Origin: Zymomonas sp.
Lineage (GTDB): Bacteria; Pseudomonadota; Alphaproteobacteria; Sphingomonadales; Sphingomonadaceae
Direction of reading: 5' to 3'
Assembly (NCBI GenBank): GCA_027489105.1
Contig: JAIYAJ010000360.1
Location: 1 to 37,205, forward strand
DNA: 37,205 nucleotides
The notes beneath the pieces are model-generated. The model worked only from the letters and a program-made list of their open reading frames with translations. It had not been told where the DNA came from and ran no database searches. Below are positions 8,316 to 16,649 of the stretch, piece by piece. Position 1 is the first letter of the stretch. Every line of letters starts with the position of its first letter. The translations under genes were made by a program, and so were the position numbers.

Positions 8316-10426
8316 GACGAGGCTCCGAACCGACGGCTGAGCGTGAACAGGAACTGGCGGGGCGCCAGCGGATAGAGTGCGAACAAGTTGGTGACATAGC
8401 TGTTGCTATTGGTCACGTTGTTGACGTTCAGCCCCAGCCGCCAGCAGTCGGCAAGTTCATAGGCGACGCCAAGGTCAAGCCTCGCATTGGGTGGAATGAA
8501 GATGGTGGAAGGCAGGCTAGCCTGTATGCGGCTAGCATAGGTCAGGCCGGCGTTCGCGCTCAGCCCTTTCAATACGCCATCGTCGACGCTGTAGCGGACG
8601 AAGGCGGATGCACTGTGTTCCGGCGCGGCAGGCAATTGTTGGCCGAAGTTGGCGTCGGTCTTCTCCGCGACCCGTGTCCGGTTCCAGGCGTAGGTCAGAA
8701 TCATATCGAGGTGGGGCAGCACCCGCCCGGTCAGGTCGAACTCTGCTCCGCGGCTGGTCTGCTCGCCCACCGCGATCGACTGGGCGAAATTACCGACATC
8801 AGGGATGACGACATTCGATCGCCGTATATCGAAATAGGCGAGTGTCGCCAAAGCCCGGCCACCGAACAGTTTCTGGCGAACGCCGGCTTCATATTGGCGA
8901 ACCTGGTCGGGCGGAAACACTTCGCCATCACTGTCGAGCGCGAAGCTGGGCGAGAAGCTCTTGGCCCAGTTGGCGAACAGGATGCTATCGTCAGCGATCG
9001 ACCAGGTCACGCCCAAGCGGGGCGACGGCTGGCTGTCGCTGATCCGGTCGCCGGAACCGTTGAAGATGCTTTCGTTTGTCTGCCAGTCATAGCGCAGCCC
9101 CGCCAGCACCGCGAGACGCGGTGTGATCTGGCTGAACACTTGGCCATAGACGGCATCACCCTGATAGGTGAAAAATCCCGAAAATTGCGGCTCCAGCGGC
9201 ACAATTCCGGCGGGTGGGTTCACGGGATCTAGGACGTCCAGCGGTGGCAGCGCCCGACCCGATATGGCGTAGTCGTATCGGTTCTGGAACCGCTCATAAC
9301 CGGCTAGAAAGACGGTCTCCACGCCAAGGCCCTTGACCGTGTAGATAAGGTCGCTCTGGATCGTATGCCGCTCAATCTGTTGCGGCCCCTGAAAGGTGAA
9401 CCTGTCGAAGGTCCGCCCGTCAGGCTGAACCGCCAGCCCGAGCCGCGACGAGCCGATCCGGATATCGTAGTTCGAATAATTGCCCGCCACACGAAGCGTT
9501 AGAGCGTCGGTCAGCCGGAAATTGCCTTCGCCGGCCAGCGTGTAGTTGGTTTCTCGCGTCTGGCTTCGATCCGGCGCGTGAAAGGTCTGGCTAAGGTCCA
9601 GATCGAAGGTCGTCAGCCCAGCAGGCAGGGAGCCGTCGAGCAGTGGCAGCCCCTCGAAGAACGTGTAGCGGCGATTGATATAGCTGCCGTCAAGCCGGAT
9701 CGACACGCGGTCGTTCGGCTCAAATGCGACCGATGGGGACACGACGAACTTCCGGGAATCGACATTTTCTTGAAAGCTACCGCTGCTTTCCGCCGCGCCG
9801 GTCAGCCGGTATTTGAGCGTGCCGCCTGGCGCCAGCGGGCCACCGACATCGCCTTCTATCCGGTAGAAGCTGTCAGAGCCACCATAGGCTCTGACCTCTG
9901 CCGCGAACCGGTCGCGAGGACGCTTGGTAATGATGTTGACATTACCCGCGAACGCGCCGGTGCCGCCATAGAGGCTACCGATCGGGCCCTTGAGGATCTC
10001 GATGCGTTCAATGTTACTCAAATCACCGGGATTGTCGCTCACGCGCACGCCGTTCTGCAGGGTCTCGTAATTGGCGAAGAAGCCGCGAATGACATAGCCG
10101 ACGCTGGTACCGAACCCCGGGAGCGTCTGCACGCCTGAGACATATTTGGTGACATCCTGCGGCAGGGTCGCGGCCGTTGCGTCGATCAACTCCTGCGGCA
10201 GGATCCGGATAGTGTTGGGCAGCTTTTCGACATCGACCGGAAAGCGACTCCCGGTCGAGGATTGCTTGGCGAGCAGCCCCTCGGTTTCAGTGAACGCGTC
10301 GCCGACGACGATGATTTCCTGGTCTTGGGTGGCGCCTGGCGCAGAATCGACAAATTGAGCGACCACAGGCGTCGCGCCAGAAGTTGCAACAATGCCCACA
10401 GTGGCGAGCAAAATGGCGCGTGTCAT
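8312..10426 (-). CDS. TonB-dependent siderophore-type receptor
   Basis: A 704-residue outer-membrane receptor. It has a signal peptide (residues 1-24, ending PVVAQ), a TonB-box-like EIIVVGD shortly after, and a full plug domain with LPNTIRILPQELI and the RIEILKGPIGSLYGG motif. A roughly 550-residue barrel of alternating strands follows, ending near FLFTLSRRF. The plug style is that of siderophore receptors (FhuA/FecA type), so iron-chelate import is likely; the actual ligand is unknown. The open frame continues upstream to 10477. ATG 10426 is chosen because it starts the signal peptide and has GGGGGA seven bases before it. It shares a transcript with the ABC ATPase and a 70-bp control region with the divergent receptor gene. 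Confidence 0.9.
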   Translation of the reverse strand: MTRAILLATVGIVATSGATPVVAQFVDSAPGATQDQEIIVVGDAFTETEGLLAKQSSTGSRFPVDVEKLPNTIRILPQELIDATAATLPQDVTKYVSGVQTLPGFGTSVGYVIRGFFANYETLQNGVRVSDNPGDLSNIERIEILKGPIGSLYGGTGAFAGNVNIITKRPRDRFAAEVRAYGGSDSFYRIEGDVGGPLAPGGTLKYRLTGAAESSGSFQENVDSRKFVVSPSVAFEPNDRVSIRLDGSYINRRYTFFEGLPLLDGSLPAGLTTFDLDLSQTFHAPDRSQTRETNYTLAGEGNFRLTDALTLRVAGNYSNYDIRIGSSRLGLAVQPDGRTFDRFTFQGPQQIERHTIQSDLIYTVKGLGVETVFLAGYERFQNRYDYAISGRALPPLDVLDPVNPPAGIVPLEPQFSGFFTYQGDAVYGQVFSQITPRLAVLAGLRYDWQTNESIFNGSGDRISDSQPSPRLGVTWSIADDSILFANWAKSFSPSFALDSDGEVFPPDQVRQYEAGVRQKLFGGRALATLAYFDIRRSNVVIPDVGNFAQSIAVGEQTSRGAEFDLTGRVLPHLDMILTYAWNRTRVAEKTDANFGQQLPAAPEHSASAFVRYSVDDGVLKGLSANAGLTYASRIQASLPSTIFIPPNARLDLGVAYELADCWRLGLNVNNVTNSNSYVTNLFALYPLAPRQFLFTLSRRFGASS

Positions 10427-10459
10427 CGTTATCCCCCTATGCAGTATAAACGTGTATGG

Positions 10460-10485
10460 TATGTGACAACATATCACTGTGACAA
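10460..10485. promoter_or_regulatory. Operator-like repeats between the divergent TonB receptor genes
   Basis: The 70-bp gap between the two receptor genes holds TATGTGACAACATATCA (10460-10476), which resembles the site at 4714. TGTGACAA occurs twice in direct orientation, at 10462-10469 and 10478-10485, a 16-bp period. An imperfect inverted repeat ATGGTATGT-gaca-ACATATCAC spans 10456-10477. On the minus strand TTGTCA followed 15 bp later by TATACT could form the promoter of the minus-strand receptor. Binding here could control both receptors. The regulator is not identified. Confidence 0.5.
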
Positions 10486-10496
10486 GGGGAAGAGAG

Positions 10497-12467
10497 TTGC
10501 GGCTTAGCTATTTGATCGCAGCTATCGCCTCGCCCGTTCCCGTGATGGCCCAATCGCTGCCACGCAATGAGCAGCCTGCGCCATCCGGTCAACAGACGCC
10601 GCCCCCTGTGCTGCGCGCCAATGAGAACGCCGTGACGCAAGCCGAGGACGCTTTCGGAGTCAGCATTGGACGGGAAGAACTCGGTCTTTACAGTAGCAGC
10701 GACATTAGAGGTTTCTCGCCGATAGACGCTGGCAACGCCCGGATCGACGGCATCTACTTCGACCAGTTTCTCCGCCCGATTACCCGCATCCGGCAATCTA
10801 CGACGATCAGAGTCGGCTTGGCGTCACAGGGGTTCGTCTTTCCCGCGCCGACTGGCGTGGTCGATTATGCGCTCCGCAAGCCAGGCAATGAAGCGGGCGC
10901 GTCGGTGCTCGTCGATGCAGATCATTGGGGCAGCGTTTCCGCCGAAGTCGATGCCGTGGTGCCGCTTACACGCGACAAACTCAGTCTGGGATTCGGGGCG
11001 TTCATCGCACAGACCGAGTTCTACAATGCGACCAATGCCTATTCCGACAACCAGGGAATCGTGTTGCGCTGGACGCCAACCCCGGACATAGCGCTAACAC
11101 CGTTCTGGTCGCGTTCATATGTGCGCGACGACGATGCTGGGCAGATCTATGTGCCCGGCGGTGACTATCTGCCACCGCGCATTCCACGCCGCCGCTTCAA
11201 CGGGCCGGACTGGGCGGCCTACACCGGGACTGGCGGACTCTATGGAGGAACAGCGAATTTTCGTGTCGGCCCGCAGACTACCATCGTAGCCGGGCTCTTC
11301 CATTCCTATTTTTCCGACGATCGCAGCGCCGTCAATCTGGCGCTCGACCTTCAGCCCGACGGACGGTTCAATCATCTTGTACTCATCGATCCGCCCTCTC
11401 GCTTCGCCTCGGACAGCGGCGAGGTGCGGATAGCGCAAGGCATCGTTGATGGCGACCGACTACATGGGATCTACGCCACGATCCGCTACCGCAATCGCTT
11501 CCAGCGCTACGACGGGTCGGCCAGCGTCGATCTCGGTCCGCGCGACTTGCGAGAGCGCGTCTTCATTCCCGAACCGCCCCTGACATTCCGCCGGCAATCG
11601 CGCGACCGGATCGAACAATGGACCGGCGGCCTTGCGTATGACCTGCGCTGGCGAGGCCTCGGTGAGCTTTCAATCGGCGTGCAGAAGACGGATTACCGCA
11701 AGCAGGTCGATCGATCGGACACCGGCAGCCGCTTGACGCAGTCCAACCCCTGGCTGTTCTATGCGACCGCCGCGGGGCAAATCAGCGAGACGCTGGTCAT
11801 CTATGGCAGCTTTTCACAGGGGCTGGAGGAAAGCGGGCTCGCGCCCTCCAACGCCGTGAACCGGGGTGAACCCGTGCCCGCGATCCGCACACGACAGTTC
11901 GACGGGGGCATCCGCTGGATGCTTACTCCGGGGCTGAAGCTGATTGCAGGCGGGTTCGATCTTGAGAAGCCCTATTTCAACATCGACGCGAACAATCGCT
12001 TCACTGCACTGGGTACCATCCGCAACCAAGGCGTTGAGCTGTCGTTGAACGGCGCGTTGACGCCCCGGCTCGATCTGGTTGCGGGAGGCGTGTTCCTACG
12101 CCCGCGCGTCACTGGCGCGGCGGTCGATCAAGGGATCGTGGGCGATCGCCCGGTCGGCTTTGCCGCCCGCAACCTGACCATCAATCTGGACTGGCGGCCA
12201 ACCGCGAATCCCGGTGTATCGTTCGATATCCGCGTAACCCACCGGAGCCGCGTGACTGCGACGACGAACAATGCGGTCTCTATTCCTTCACAGACACTGG
12301 TCGATCTGGGAGGGCGCATCCCAGTAAACCTCGGTTCTGCTAAGGGATCCCTGCGTCTATCGGTCTCGAATATCTTCGACGTTGAGGGATTCGATCTGCG
12401 CGGTGCTGGCGCCTATGACATGATTGCCGGACGTCTCGCACAATTGCGGTTCACGATCGACATTTAG
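10497..12467 (+). CDS. TonB-dependent receptor with shortened plug
   Basis: A 656-residue outer-membrane protein. TTG 10497 gives a clean signal peptide (RLSYLIAAIASPVPVMAQ) and has AGGGGA six bases upstream. The GTG at 10479 has no ribosome site, so TTG is preferred. The plug is unusual: after a Pro-rich stretch it goes straight to AEDAFGVSIG...ELGLYSSSDIRGFSP, lacking the long N-terminal plug part and a clear TonB box. A strand-rich barrel follows, ending LAQLRFTIDI with the aromatic/hydrophobic end typical of outer-membrane proteins. Receptors with this AEDAFG/SSDIRGFSP pattern occur in sphingomonads and other proteobacteria. Its ligand is unknown. It is divergent from the siderophore-type receptor and shares its control region. 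Confidence 0.82.
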   Translation: MRLSYLIAAIASPVPVMAQSLPRNEQPAPSGQQTPPPVLRANENAVTQAEDAFGVSIGREELGLYSSSDIRGFSPIDAGNARIDGIYFDQFLRPITRIRQSTTIRVGLASQGFVFPAPTGVVDYALRKPGNEAGASVLVDADHWGSVSAEVDAVVPLTRDKLSLGFGAFIAQTEFYNATNAYSDNQGIVLRWTPTPDIALTPFWSRSYVRDDDAGQIYVPGGDYLPPRIPRRRFNGPDWAAYTGTGGLYGGTANFRVGPQTTIVAGLFHSYFSDDRSAVNLALDLQPDGRFNHLVLIDPPSRFASDSGEVRIAQGIVDGDRLHGIYATIRYRNRFQRYDGSASVDLGPRDLRERVFIPEPPLTFRRQSRDRIEQWTGGLAYDLRWRGLGELSIGVQKTDYRKQVDRSDTGSRLTQSNPWLFYATAAGQISETLVIYGSFSQGLEESGLAPSNAVNRGEPVPAIRTRQFDGGIRWMLTPGLKLIAGGFDLEKPYFNIDANNRFTALGTIRNQGVELSLNGALTPRLDLVAGGVFLRPRVTGAAVDQGIVGDRPVGFAARNLTINLDWRPTANPGVSFDIRVTHRSRVTATTNNAVSIPSQTLVDLGGRIPVNLGSAKGSLRLSVSNIFDVEGFDLRGAGAYDMIAGRLAQLRFTIDI

Positions 12468-12572
12468 AAGAAGCAGCCGGCTATGTGCTTTCCGAAGCGC
12501 GCACGGTGGAACATATTTTACTATGTTTGCCCTAAGCGGCGCGATCATTGATCAGATGACAACATCGCAAAG

Positions 12573-13550
12573 TCAGGCGTGCGGGCGCGATGCCACCATC
12601 GGTCGGGCGGCGGCGCCCTGGGTCATCATGTCGGCGAGCGAGCGGCCCGAGAGCCAGGCGAATTCGACGCGGGGGCCGAGCAGCCAGTCGCCGCAGGCAC
12701 CGAGCTGAAGCCGGGCATTCCAGAGCGAACCTTGATCGGCGCCACGCGTCATCGCAAAGCGCCAGCGGTGGGCGGCGATGCTCAATATCTCCGGCGCGGC
12801 GGTCTTGGCTTCGGCGACCAGCGCGTCGAGCAGCACACCGGCCACGATCGGGGCTTCCATTTCCACATTGCGCGCGGACCAGTTGCCGCCTGCCTGCACC
12901 ACCCAGCTTTCCGGGCCATCACGGCCGGGCTTGGCGCTGTTGCGGGCGGCCCAGGAGATCAGGCCGCGGTTGCGCAGATGGTCCCCGTCGATCGACAGCC
13001 GGTCCCCGAAGGCGATCATGGCGGTCCAGCAGGGCTGCGACCGCGCCATCATCGCGTGGGTCGCCATGGCGATGTCGTGCAGGCCCACCAGCGCCGCCGC
13101 CTGTTCGGCCGGCACCGCAATGATGGCGGCATCGAAGGGCCCGAACTTCTCCGGGCCGACCTTGACCCACCAGCCGTCCCGACCGTGCATCAGGCCGTCG
13201 ACATGGTGGAGGTGACGGACATCGAGATGCTCGGCCAGATGCTTGAGCGGGGCGTTCATCGTCGGAACGCCGACCCAGGCGTCCGCGCCGGCCTCGGCCC
13301 AGGGCTCGGCCAGTCCGGCCTTCTGCCAATGCCGGACCTCATCCAGGAAAGCGGCTTCCCGGACGGTGAAATATTGCGCCCCATGGTCGAAGCTCGCGGC
13401 GCCCTGCGACGTGTTGACGCGTCGGCTGGACATGCGTCCGCCCGTCCCCCTGCCCTTGTCGAACAGGACGACCTCGCTTCCGCGTTCCTGCAGTTTTTTG
13501 GCACAAGCAAGGCCGGCGATGCCGGCTCCGACGATAGCAACCCGTTTCAT
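12573..13550 (-). CDS. Renalase-like FAD/NAD(P)-dependent oxidoreductase
   Basis: A 325-residue flavoprotein. The N-terminal FAD-binding fold is shown by VAIVGAGIAG at residues 5-14, the acidic strand end FDKGRGTGGRMSSRR, and the FDHGAQYFT motif typical of the bacterial renalase-like group. The C-terminus has an FAD-contacting GACGDWLL segment. Bacterial renalases oxidise misformed dihydronicotinamides; other members are amine oxidase-like, so the substrate here is open. The open frame reaches 13730, but ATG 13550 starts the Rossmann fold and overlaps the folE stop by one base (TGATG). The gene is therefore translationally coupled to folE. Confidence 0.82.
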   Translation of the reverse strand: MKRVAIVGAGIAGLACAKKLQERGSEVVLFDKGRGTGGRMSSRRVNTSQGAASFDHGAQYFTVREAAFLDEVRHWQKAGLAEPWAEAGADAWVGVPTMNAPLKHLAEHLDVRHLHHVDGLMHGRDGWWVKVGPEKFGPFDAAIIAVPAEQAAALVGLHDIAMATHAMMARSQPCWTAMIAFGDRLSIDGDHLRNRGLISWAARNSAKPGRDGPESWVVQAGGNWSARNVEMEAPIVAGVLLDALVAEAKTAAPEILSIAAHRWRFAMTRGADQGSLWNARLQLGACGDWLLGPRVEFAWLSGRSLADMMTQGAAARPMVASRPHA

Positions 13551-14161
13551 CAATATCCCATGAGCGACAGCAATTCCTTGCGGCTGCTCTTGTCTTCCAG
13601 AAAACAGCCGAGCAGACGGCTCGTGACCATACCGACGCCCGGTGTCCGGACGCCGCGTCCGGTCATGCAGCCATGCTGCGCTTCGATGACGACTGCGACG
13701 CCATGCGGGTTGAGATTCTCCCATATGCACTGGGCGACTTCCGCCGTCAGTCGCTCCTGGATCTGGAGGCGCCGCGCGAAGCCATGCAGCACACGGGCGA
13801 GCTTCGATATGCCGACGACCCGATTACGGGGCAGATAGGCGATAGAAGCCTTGCCGGTGATCGGAGCCATGTGATGCTCGCAATGGGACTGGAACGGTAT
13901 GTCCTTGAGCAGGACGATCTCGTCATAGCCGGCCACCTCCTCGAAGGTGCGCGTCAAATGGAGCGCAGGATCCTCACGATAGCCTTCGCAATATTCCCGC
14001 CAGGCGCGCCCGACGCGGGCGGGCGTATCGCGCAGGCCTTCGCGGTCGGCGTCCTCGCCGGCCCATTCGATCAAGGTGCGGATTGCGTCCTGAACATGGG
14101 TCGGGACGATCACCTTGCCATCTTCATCCTTTTCCCCAAGCCCGGGCGAGAAGTAGTTCAT
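13550..14161 (-). CDS. folE: GTP cyclohydrolase I
   Basis: A 203-residue enzyme that converts GTP to dihydroneopterin triphosphate, the first step of folate/pterin synthesis. The zinc ligands and catalytic region are visible: FQSHCEHHMAPITGKASIAY with Cys and His, KLARVLHGFARRLQIQERLT in the middle, and EAQHGCMTGRGV with the second Cys near the C-terminus. Length matches the family. ATG 14161 is used; the longer frame upstream has no homology. The FAD oxidoreductase gene is coupled at its 3' end. The LOV-HTH gene is divergent from it, so their promoters share the 142-bp gap. Confidence 0.95.
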   Translation of the reverse strand: MNYFSPGLGEKDEDGKVIVPTHVQDAIRTLIEWAGEDADREGLRDTPARVGRAWREYCEGYREDPALHLTRTFEEVAGYDEIVLLKDIPFQSHCEHHMAPITGKASIAYLPRNRVVGISKLARVLHGFARRLQIQERLTAEVAQCIWENLNPHGVAVVIEAQHGCMTGRGVRTPGVGMVTSRLLGCFLEDKSSRKELLSLMGY

Positions 14162-14303
14162 CGGACAGCCCTTTCGTGAGCATCGGGAGAAAAACGGTAA
14201 TGCCGGTGCAGCTTTGTCTTGCCGACAGGGGGGCCGATGCAGCAACATGTCCAAAGGGCCATGGGGATTATCCGGCGGCGAAATCACTGCTACGGAAGGC
14301 GCG

Positions 14304-14891
14304 ATGTCTGTTTCTGATATGATAGCTGGGAGCGCGGTCGCCGCGGTCATTAGCAACCCCCGCCTGCCCGACAATCCCATTGTCGAATGCAACGACGCCT
14401 TCGTGGCTCTCACCGGCTATTCCCGTGACGAGATCATCGGGCGCAACTGCCGCTTCCTGCGCGGGGCGAACACCGAACCCTGGCTGACGCAGGCGCTGCG
14501 CAGCGGCGTCCATAATCAGCGGCCGGTGATGGTCGAGATATTGAACTACAAGAAGGACGGTACGCCGTTCCGCAATGCGGTTCTGGTCGCGCCGATCTTC
14601 GGAGCCGATGGCGAGATCGAGTATTTTCTGGGCTCGCAGGTCGAGATCGAGGATCCCGCGCTGGGCAGTTCGCCCCGCCGCGAAAATGCGCATGACAAGA
14701 TCGCCGGCCTCTCGGACCGGCAGCGCGAAGTGTTGGTCGCCATGGCCGCCGGCAAGCTCAACAAGCAGATCGCCTATGATCTCGGGCTGACCGAACGCAC
14801 GATCAAGATGCACCGTGCAGCGATGCTGCGCGCGCTTGGCGTGCGGACCGGCGCGGAGGCGATCCGGATCGCGATCGAGGCGGGCTACTGA
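14304..14891 (+). CDS. LOV-HTH blue-light transcription factor (EL222-like)
   Basis: A 195-residue protein closely resembling EL222 of Erythrobacter litoralis. The LOV domain (about residues 5-125) carries GRNCRFLRG, with Cys49 as the expected flavin-adduct residue, and the stretch NYKKDGTPFRNAVLVAP that is nearly the same as in EL222. A LuxR-type helix-turn-helix occupies residues 135-195 (LSDRQREVLVAMAAGKLNKQIA...TERTIKMHR). In EL222 blue light forms a Cys-FMN bond, frees the HTH and allows dimeric DNA binding; that is family knowledge. ATG 14304 has GGAAGG just upstream; ATG 14247 is an alternative with a poor ribosome site. The gene lies 67 bp before cofE on the same strand and divergent from folE, which suggests it regulates one or both. 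Confidence 0.92.
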   Translation: MSVSDMIAGSAVAAVISNPRLPDNPIVECNDAFVALTGYSRDEIIGRNCRFLRGANTEPWLTQALRSGVHNQRPVMVEILNYKKDGTPFRNAVLVAPIFGADGEIEYFLGSQVEIEDPALGSSPRRENAHDKIAGLSDRQREVLVAMAAGKLNKQIAYDLGLTERTIKMHRAAMLRALGVRTGAEAIRIAIEAGY

Positions 14892-14912
14892 AGCGAACCG
14901 AGCGAGCGGCGC

Positions 14913-14940
14913 GGTCCGTGTTGGGCGTTCGGTCCGGTCC
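14913..14940 (+). promoter_or_regulatory. Cluster of GGTCC half-sites before cofE
   Basis: The 67-bp gap between the LOV-HTH gene and cofE contains GGTCC three times, at 14913-14917, 14931-14935 and 14936-14940. As I recall it, the EL222 binding consensus is two RGNCY half-sites separated by two A/T bases, and GGTCC fits RGNCY. Here the spacing is not the consensus one, so this is only a candidate autoregulatory or cofE-control site. Confidence 0.25.
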
Positions 14941-14958
14941 ACCGGCTGTCACATCCCG

Positions 14959-15726
14959 ATGACCCGCCAAGCCACCGTCACACTTTGCGCGCTCGACAGG
15001 GTGCCGATGATCTCGCCGGGCTGCGATCTGGCAACAGTTACCGTCGACGCGCTGCACGCGACCGGTGAACGGCTCTGCGATGGCGATATCATCGTGCTCG
15101 CACAGAAGATCGTCTCGAAGGCCGAGGATCGGCTCGTTGCGCTCGACAGCATTGCCCCCTCCCCTGAAGCGATCGAGCTTGCGGCCGAATGCGACAAGGA
15201 TCCGCGCCTCGTCGAGCTGATCCTGTCGGAAAGCCAGGAGGTCATGCGGGTGCGCAAAGGCGCGCTGATCGTCCGGCACCGTCTCGGCATCGTGCTGGCC
15301 AATGCCGGCATCGACCAGTCCAACATCGACCAGCAAAGAGAGGCCGCCCTGCTGCTGCCGGTCGATCCCGATGCGAGCGCGGCAAGAATCCGGGAGGGGT
15401 TGAAGGCGGCGACGGGCGTCGCCCCGGCGGTCCTGATCGTCGACAGCCTCGGCCGCGCCTGGCGCACCGGCACGACCGGGACGGCGATCGGCCTCGCGGG
15501 CATGCCCGGCCTGCTCGACCTGCGCGGCCGGCCCGATCTTCACGGCCGGCCGCTCGCGAGCAGCGAACTGGGGCTGGCGGACGAAGTTGCGGCTGCAGCG
15601 TCGCTGGTCATGGGCCAGGCGGATGAGGGTCGCCCGATCGTTCTTGTCCGGGGCGTCGAACTGGCACAGCGCGACGGCAGTGCCGCCGAGTTGATCCGTC
15701 CCCGCCATCTGGACCTGTTTCCATGA
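14959..15726 (+). CDS. cofE: Coenzyme F420:L-glutamate ligase
   Basis: A 255-residue cytosolic enzyme that adds glutamates through gamma-links to F420-0 using GTP, the tail-building step of coenzyme F420. Signature stretches are [16 protein letters not shown] near residue 40, the [16 protein letters not shown] segment near residue 110, and [18 protein letters not shown] near residue 160. Length matches stand-alone archaeal CofE and the N-terminal part of actinobacterial FbiB; the extra FbiB nitroreductase-like domain is absent. ATG 14959 is used because the frame upstream (to 14815) lies in the LOV-HTH gene. The stop overlaps cofD (ATGA). Confidence 0.93.
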   Translation: MTRQATVTLCALDRVPMISPGCDLATVTVDALHATGERLCDGDIIVLAQKIVSKAEDRLVALDSIAPSPEAIELAAECDKDPRLVELILSESQEVMRVRKGALIVRHRLGIVLANAGIDQSNIDQQREAALLLPVDPDASAARIREGLKAATGVAPAVLIVDSLGRAWRTGTTGTAIGLAGMPGLLDLRGRPDLHGRPLASSELGLADEVAAAASLVMGQADEGRPIVLVRGVELAQRDGSAAELIRPRHLDLFP

Positions 15727-16649
15727 TCGTCGCGCTCGCTGGCGGCGTCGGCGGGGCACGGATGGCCCATGGTCTCGCCGCCTGTCTGCCGCCGGACGAC
15801 CTGCTGGTGGTCGTCAATGTCGGCGATGACTTCGAGCATCTGGGTCTGCCGATCTGCCCCGATCTCGACACCGTCTGCTACACGCTCGCAGGACGGAACG
15901 ACCGTGAACGCGGCTGGGGCCTCGCCGGTGAGAGCTGGAGCTTCATGGCCGCGATCCGCGATCTCGGCGGCGAAGACTGGTTCAATCTCGGTGACCGCGA
16001 TCTCGCGACGCACATCATACGCCGAACGCTTCTTGAGACGCAGAGCCTGTCGGACGTCACCCGCCATATCGCCGACCGGCTGGGCATCGCTCACCCCATC
16101 GTGCCGGCAACCGACGACCGCCTGCGGTCGATCGTCCACAGCGAAGAAGGCGTGCTCGCCTTTCAGGACTATTTCGTGCGCCGTCGCGCCGAGCCGGTGT
16201 TCACGTCGATCCGCTTCGAAGGCGCGGAAGCGGCACGGCCCTCACCCGCTTTTGATGCGGCGCTCGACGATCCCGCTCTCGAGGCGGTCATCCTCTGCCC
16301 GTCCAACCCGATCCTCAGCATCGCACCCATATTGGCGATCGGCGACGTCCGGGACCGGCTGCGACGTTCGCCCGCGCCGGTGGTTGCCGTGTCGCCCTTC
16401 ATCGACGGCGACGCGATCAAAGGGCCGGCCGCCAAGATATTCAAGGAGCTGCATATTCCTTGTAATCCACAGGGTCTGATCTCCTGCCTCGGCGACGTGG
16501 TCGACGCACTCGTCATCGACGGCGCGGACGCGGCAGCTTCCTGCCCGGACCTTCCTGTCCTCGTGACCGATACGCTGATGCGCGATGATGCAGGCCAGCA
16601 GCGACTTGCTCGCGAGGTGCTGGCGTTTGCCCGTTCGCTGAAACGATGA
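15723..16649 (+). CDS. cofD: 2-phospho-L-lactate (or analogue) transferase of F420 synthesis
   Basis: A 308-residue CofD/FbiA family protein. It transfers the activated phospholactate-type unit to the deazaflavin Fo, giving F420-0 or dehydro-F420-0. Conserved parts are [12 protein letters not shown] at residues 7-18, [19 protein letters not shown] at about 32-50, [13 protein letters not shown] at about 88-100, and [13 protein letters not shown] at about 192-204. A C-terminal [10 protein letters not shown] follows. It is coupled to cofE and cofC by ATGA overlaps on both sides. Which C3 acid (2-phospholactate, phosphoenolpyruvate or 3-phosphoglycerate) is used cannot be read from this sequence by eye. 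The Fo synthase genes (cofG/cofH or fbiC) are not in the window. Confidence 0.94.
   Translation: MIVALAGGVGGARMAHGLAACLPPDDLLVVVNVGDDFEHLGLPICPDLDTVCYTLAGRNDRERGWGLAGESWSFMAAIRDLGGEDWFNLGDRDLATHIIRRTLLETQSLSDVTRHIADRLGIAHPIVPATDDRLRSIVHSEEGVLAFQDYFVRRRAEPVFTSIRFEGAEAARPSPAFDAALDDPALEAVILCPSNPILSIAPILAIGDVRDRLRRSPAPVVAVSPFIDGDAIKGPAAKIFKELHIPCNPQGLISCLGDVVDALVIDGADAAASCPDLPVLVTDTLMRDDAGQQRLAREVLAFARSLKR

Noticed and set aside
10479..10499. GTG 10479 as start of the second TonB receptor
   Set aside because: No ribosome site precedes it, whereas TTG 10497 has AGGGGA at good spacing and begins a clean signal peptide.
12541..12555. GATCA-t-TGATC palindrome as a terminator or attachment site
   Set aside because: It is only 11 bp, AT-rich, has no T run, and has no matching copy near the tRNA.
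12579..13838. 419-codon open frame on the plus strand
   Set aside because: It is antisense to the FAD oxidoreductase and folE genes, and its low-complexity Gly/Arg/His translation looks like a shadow.
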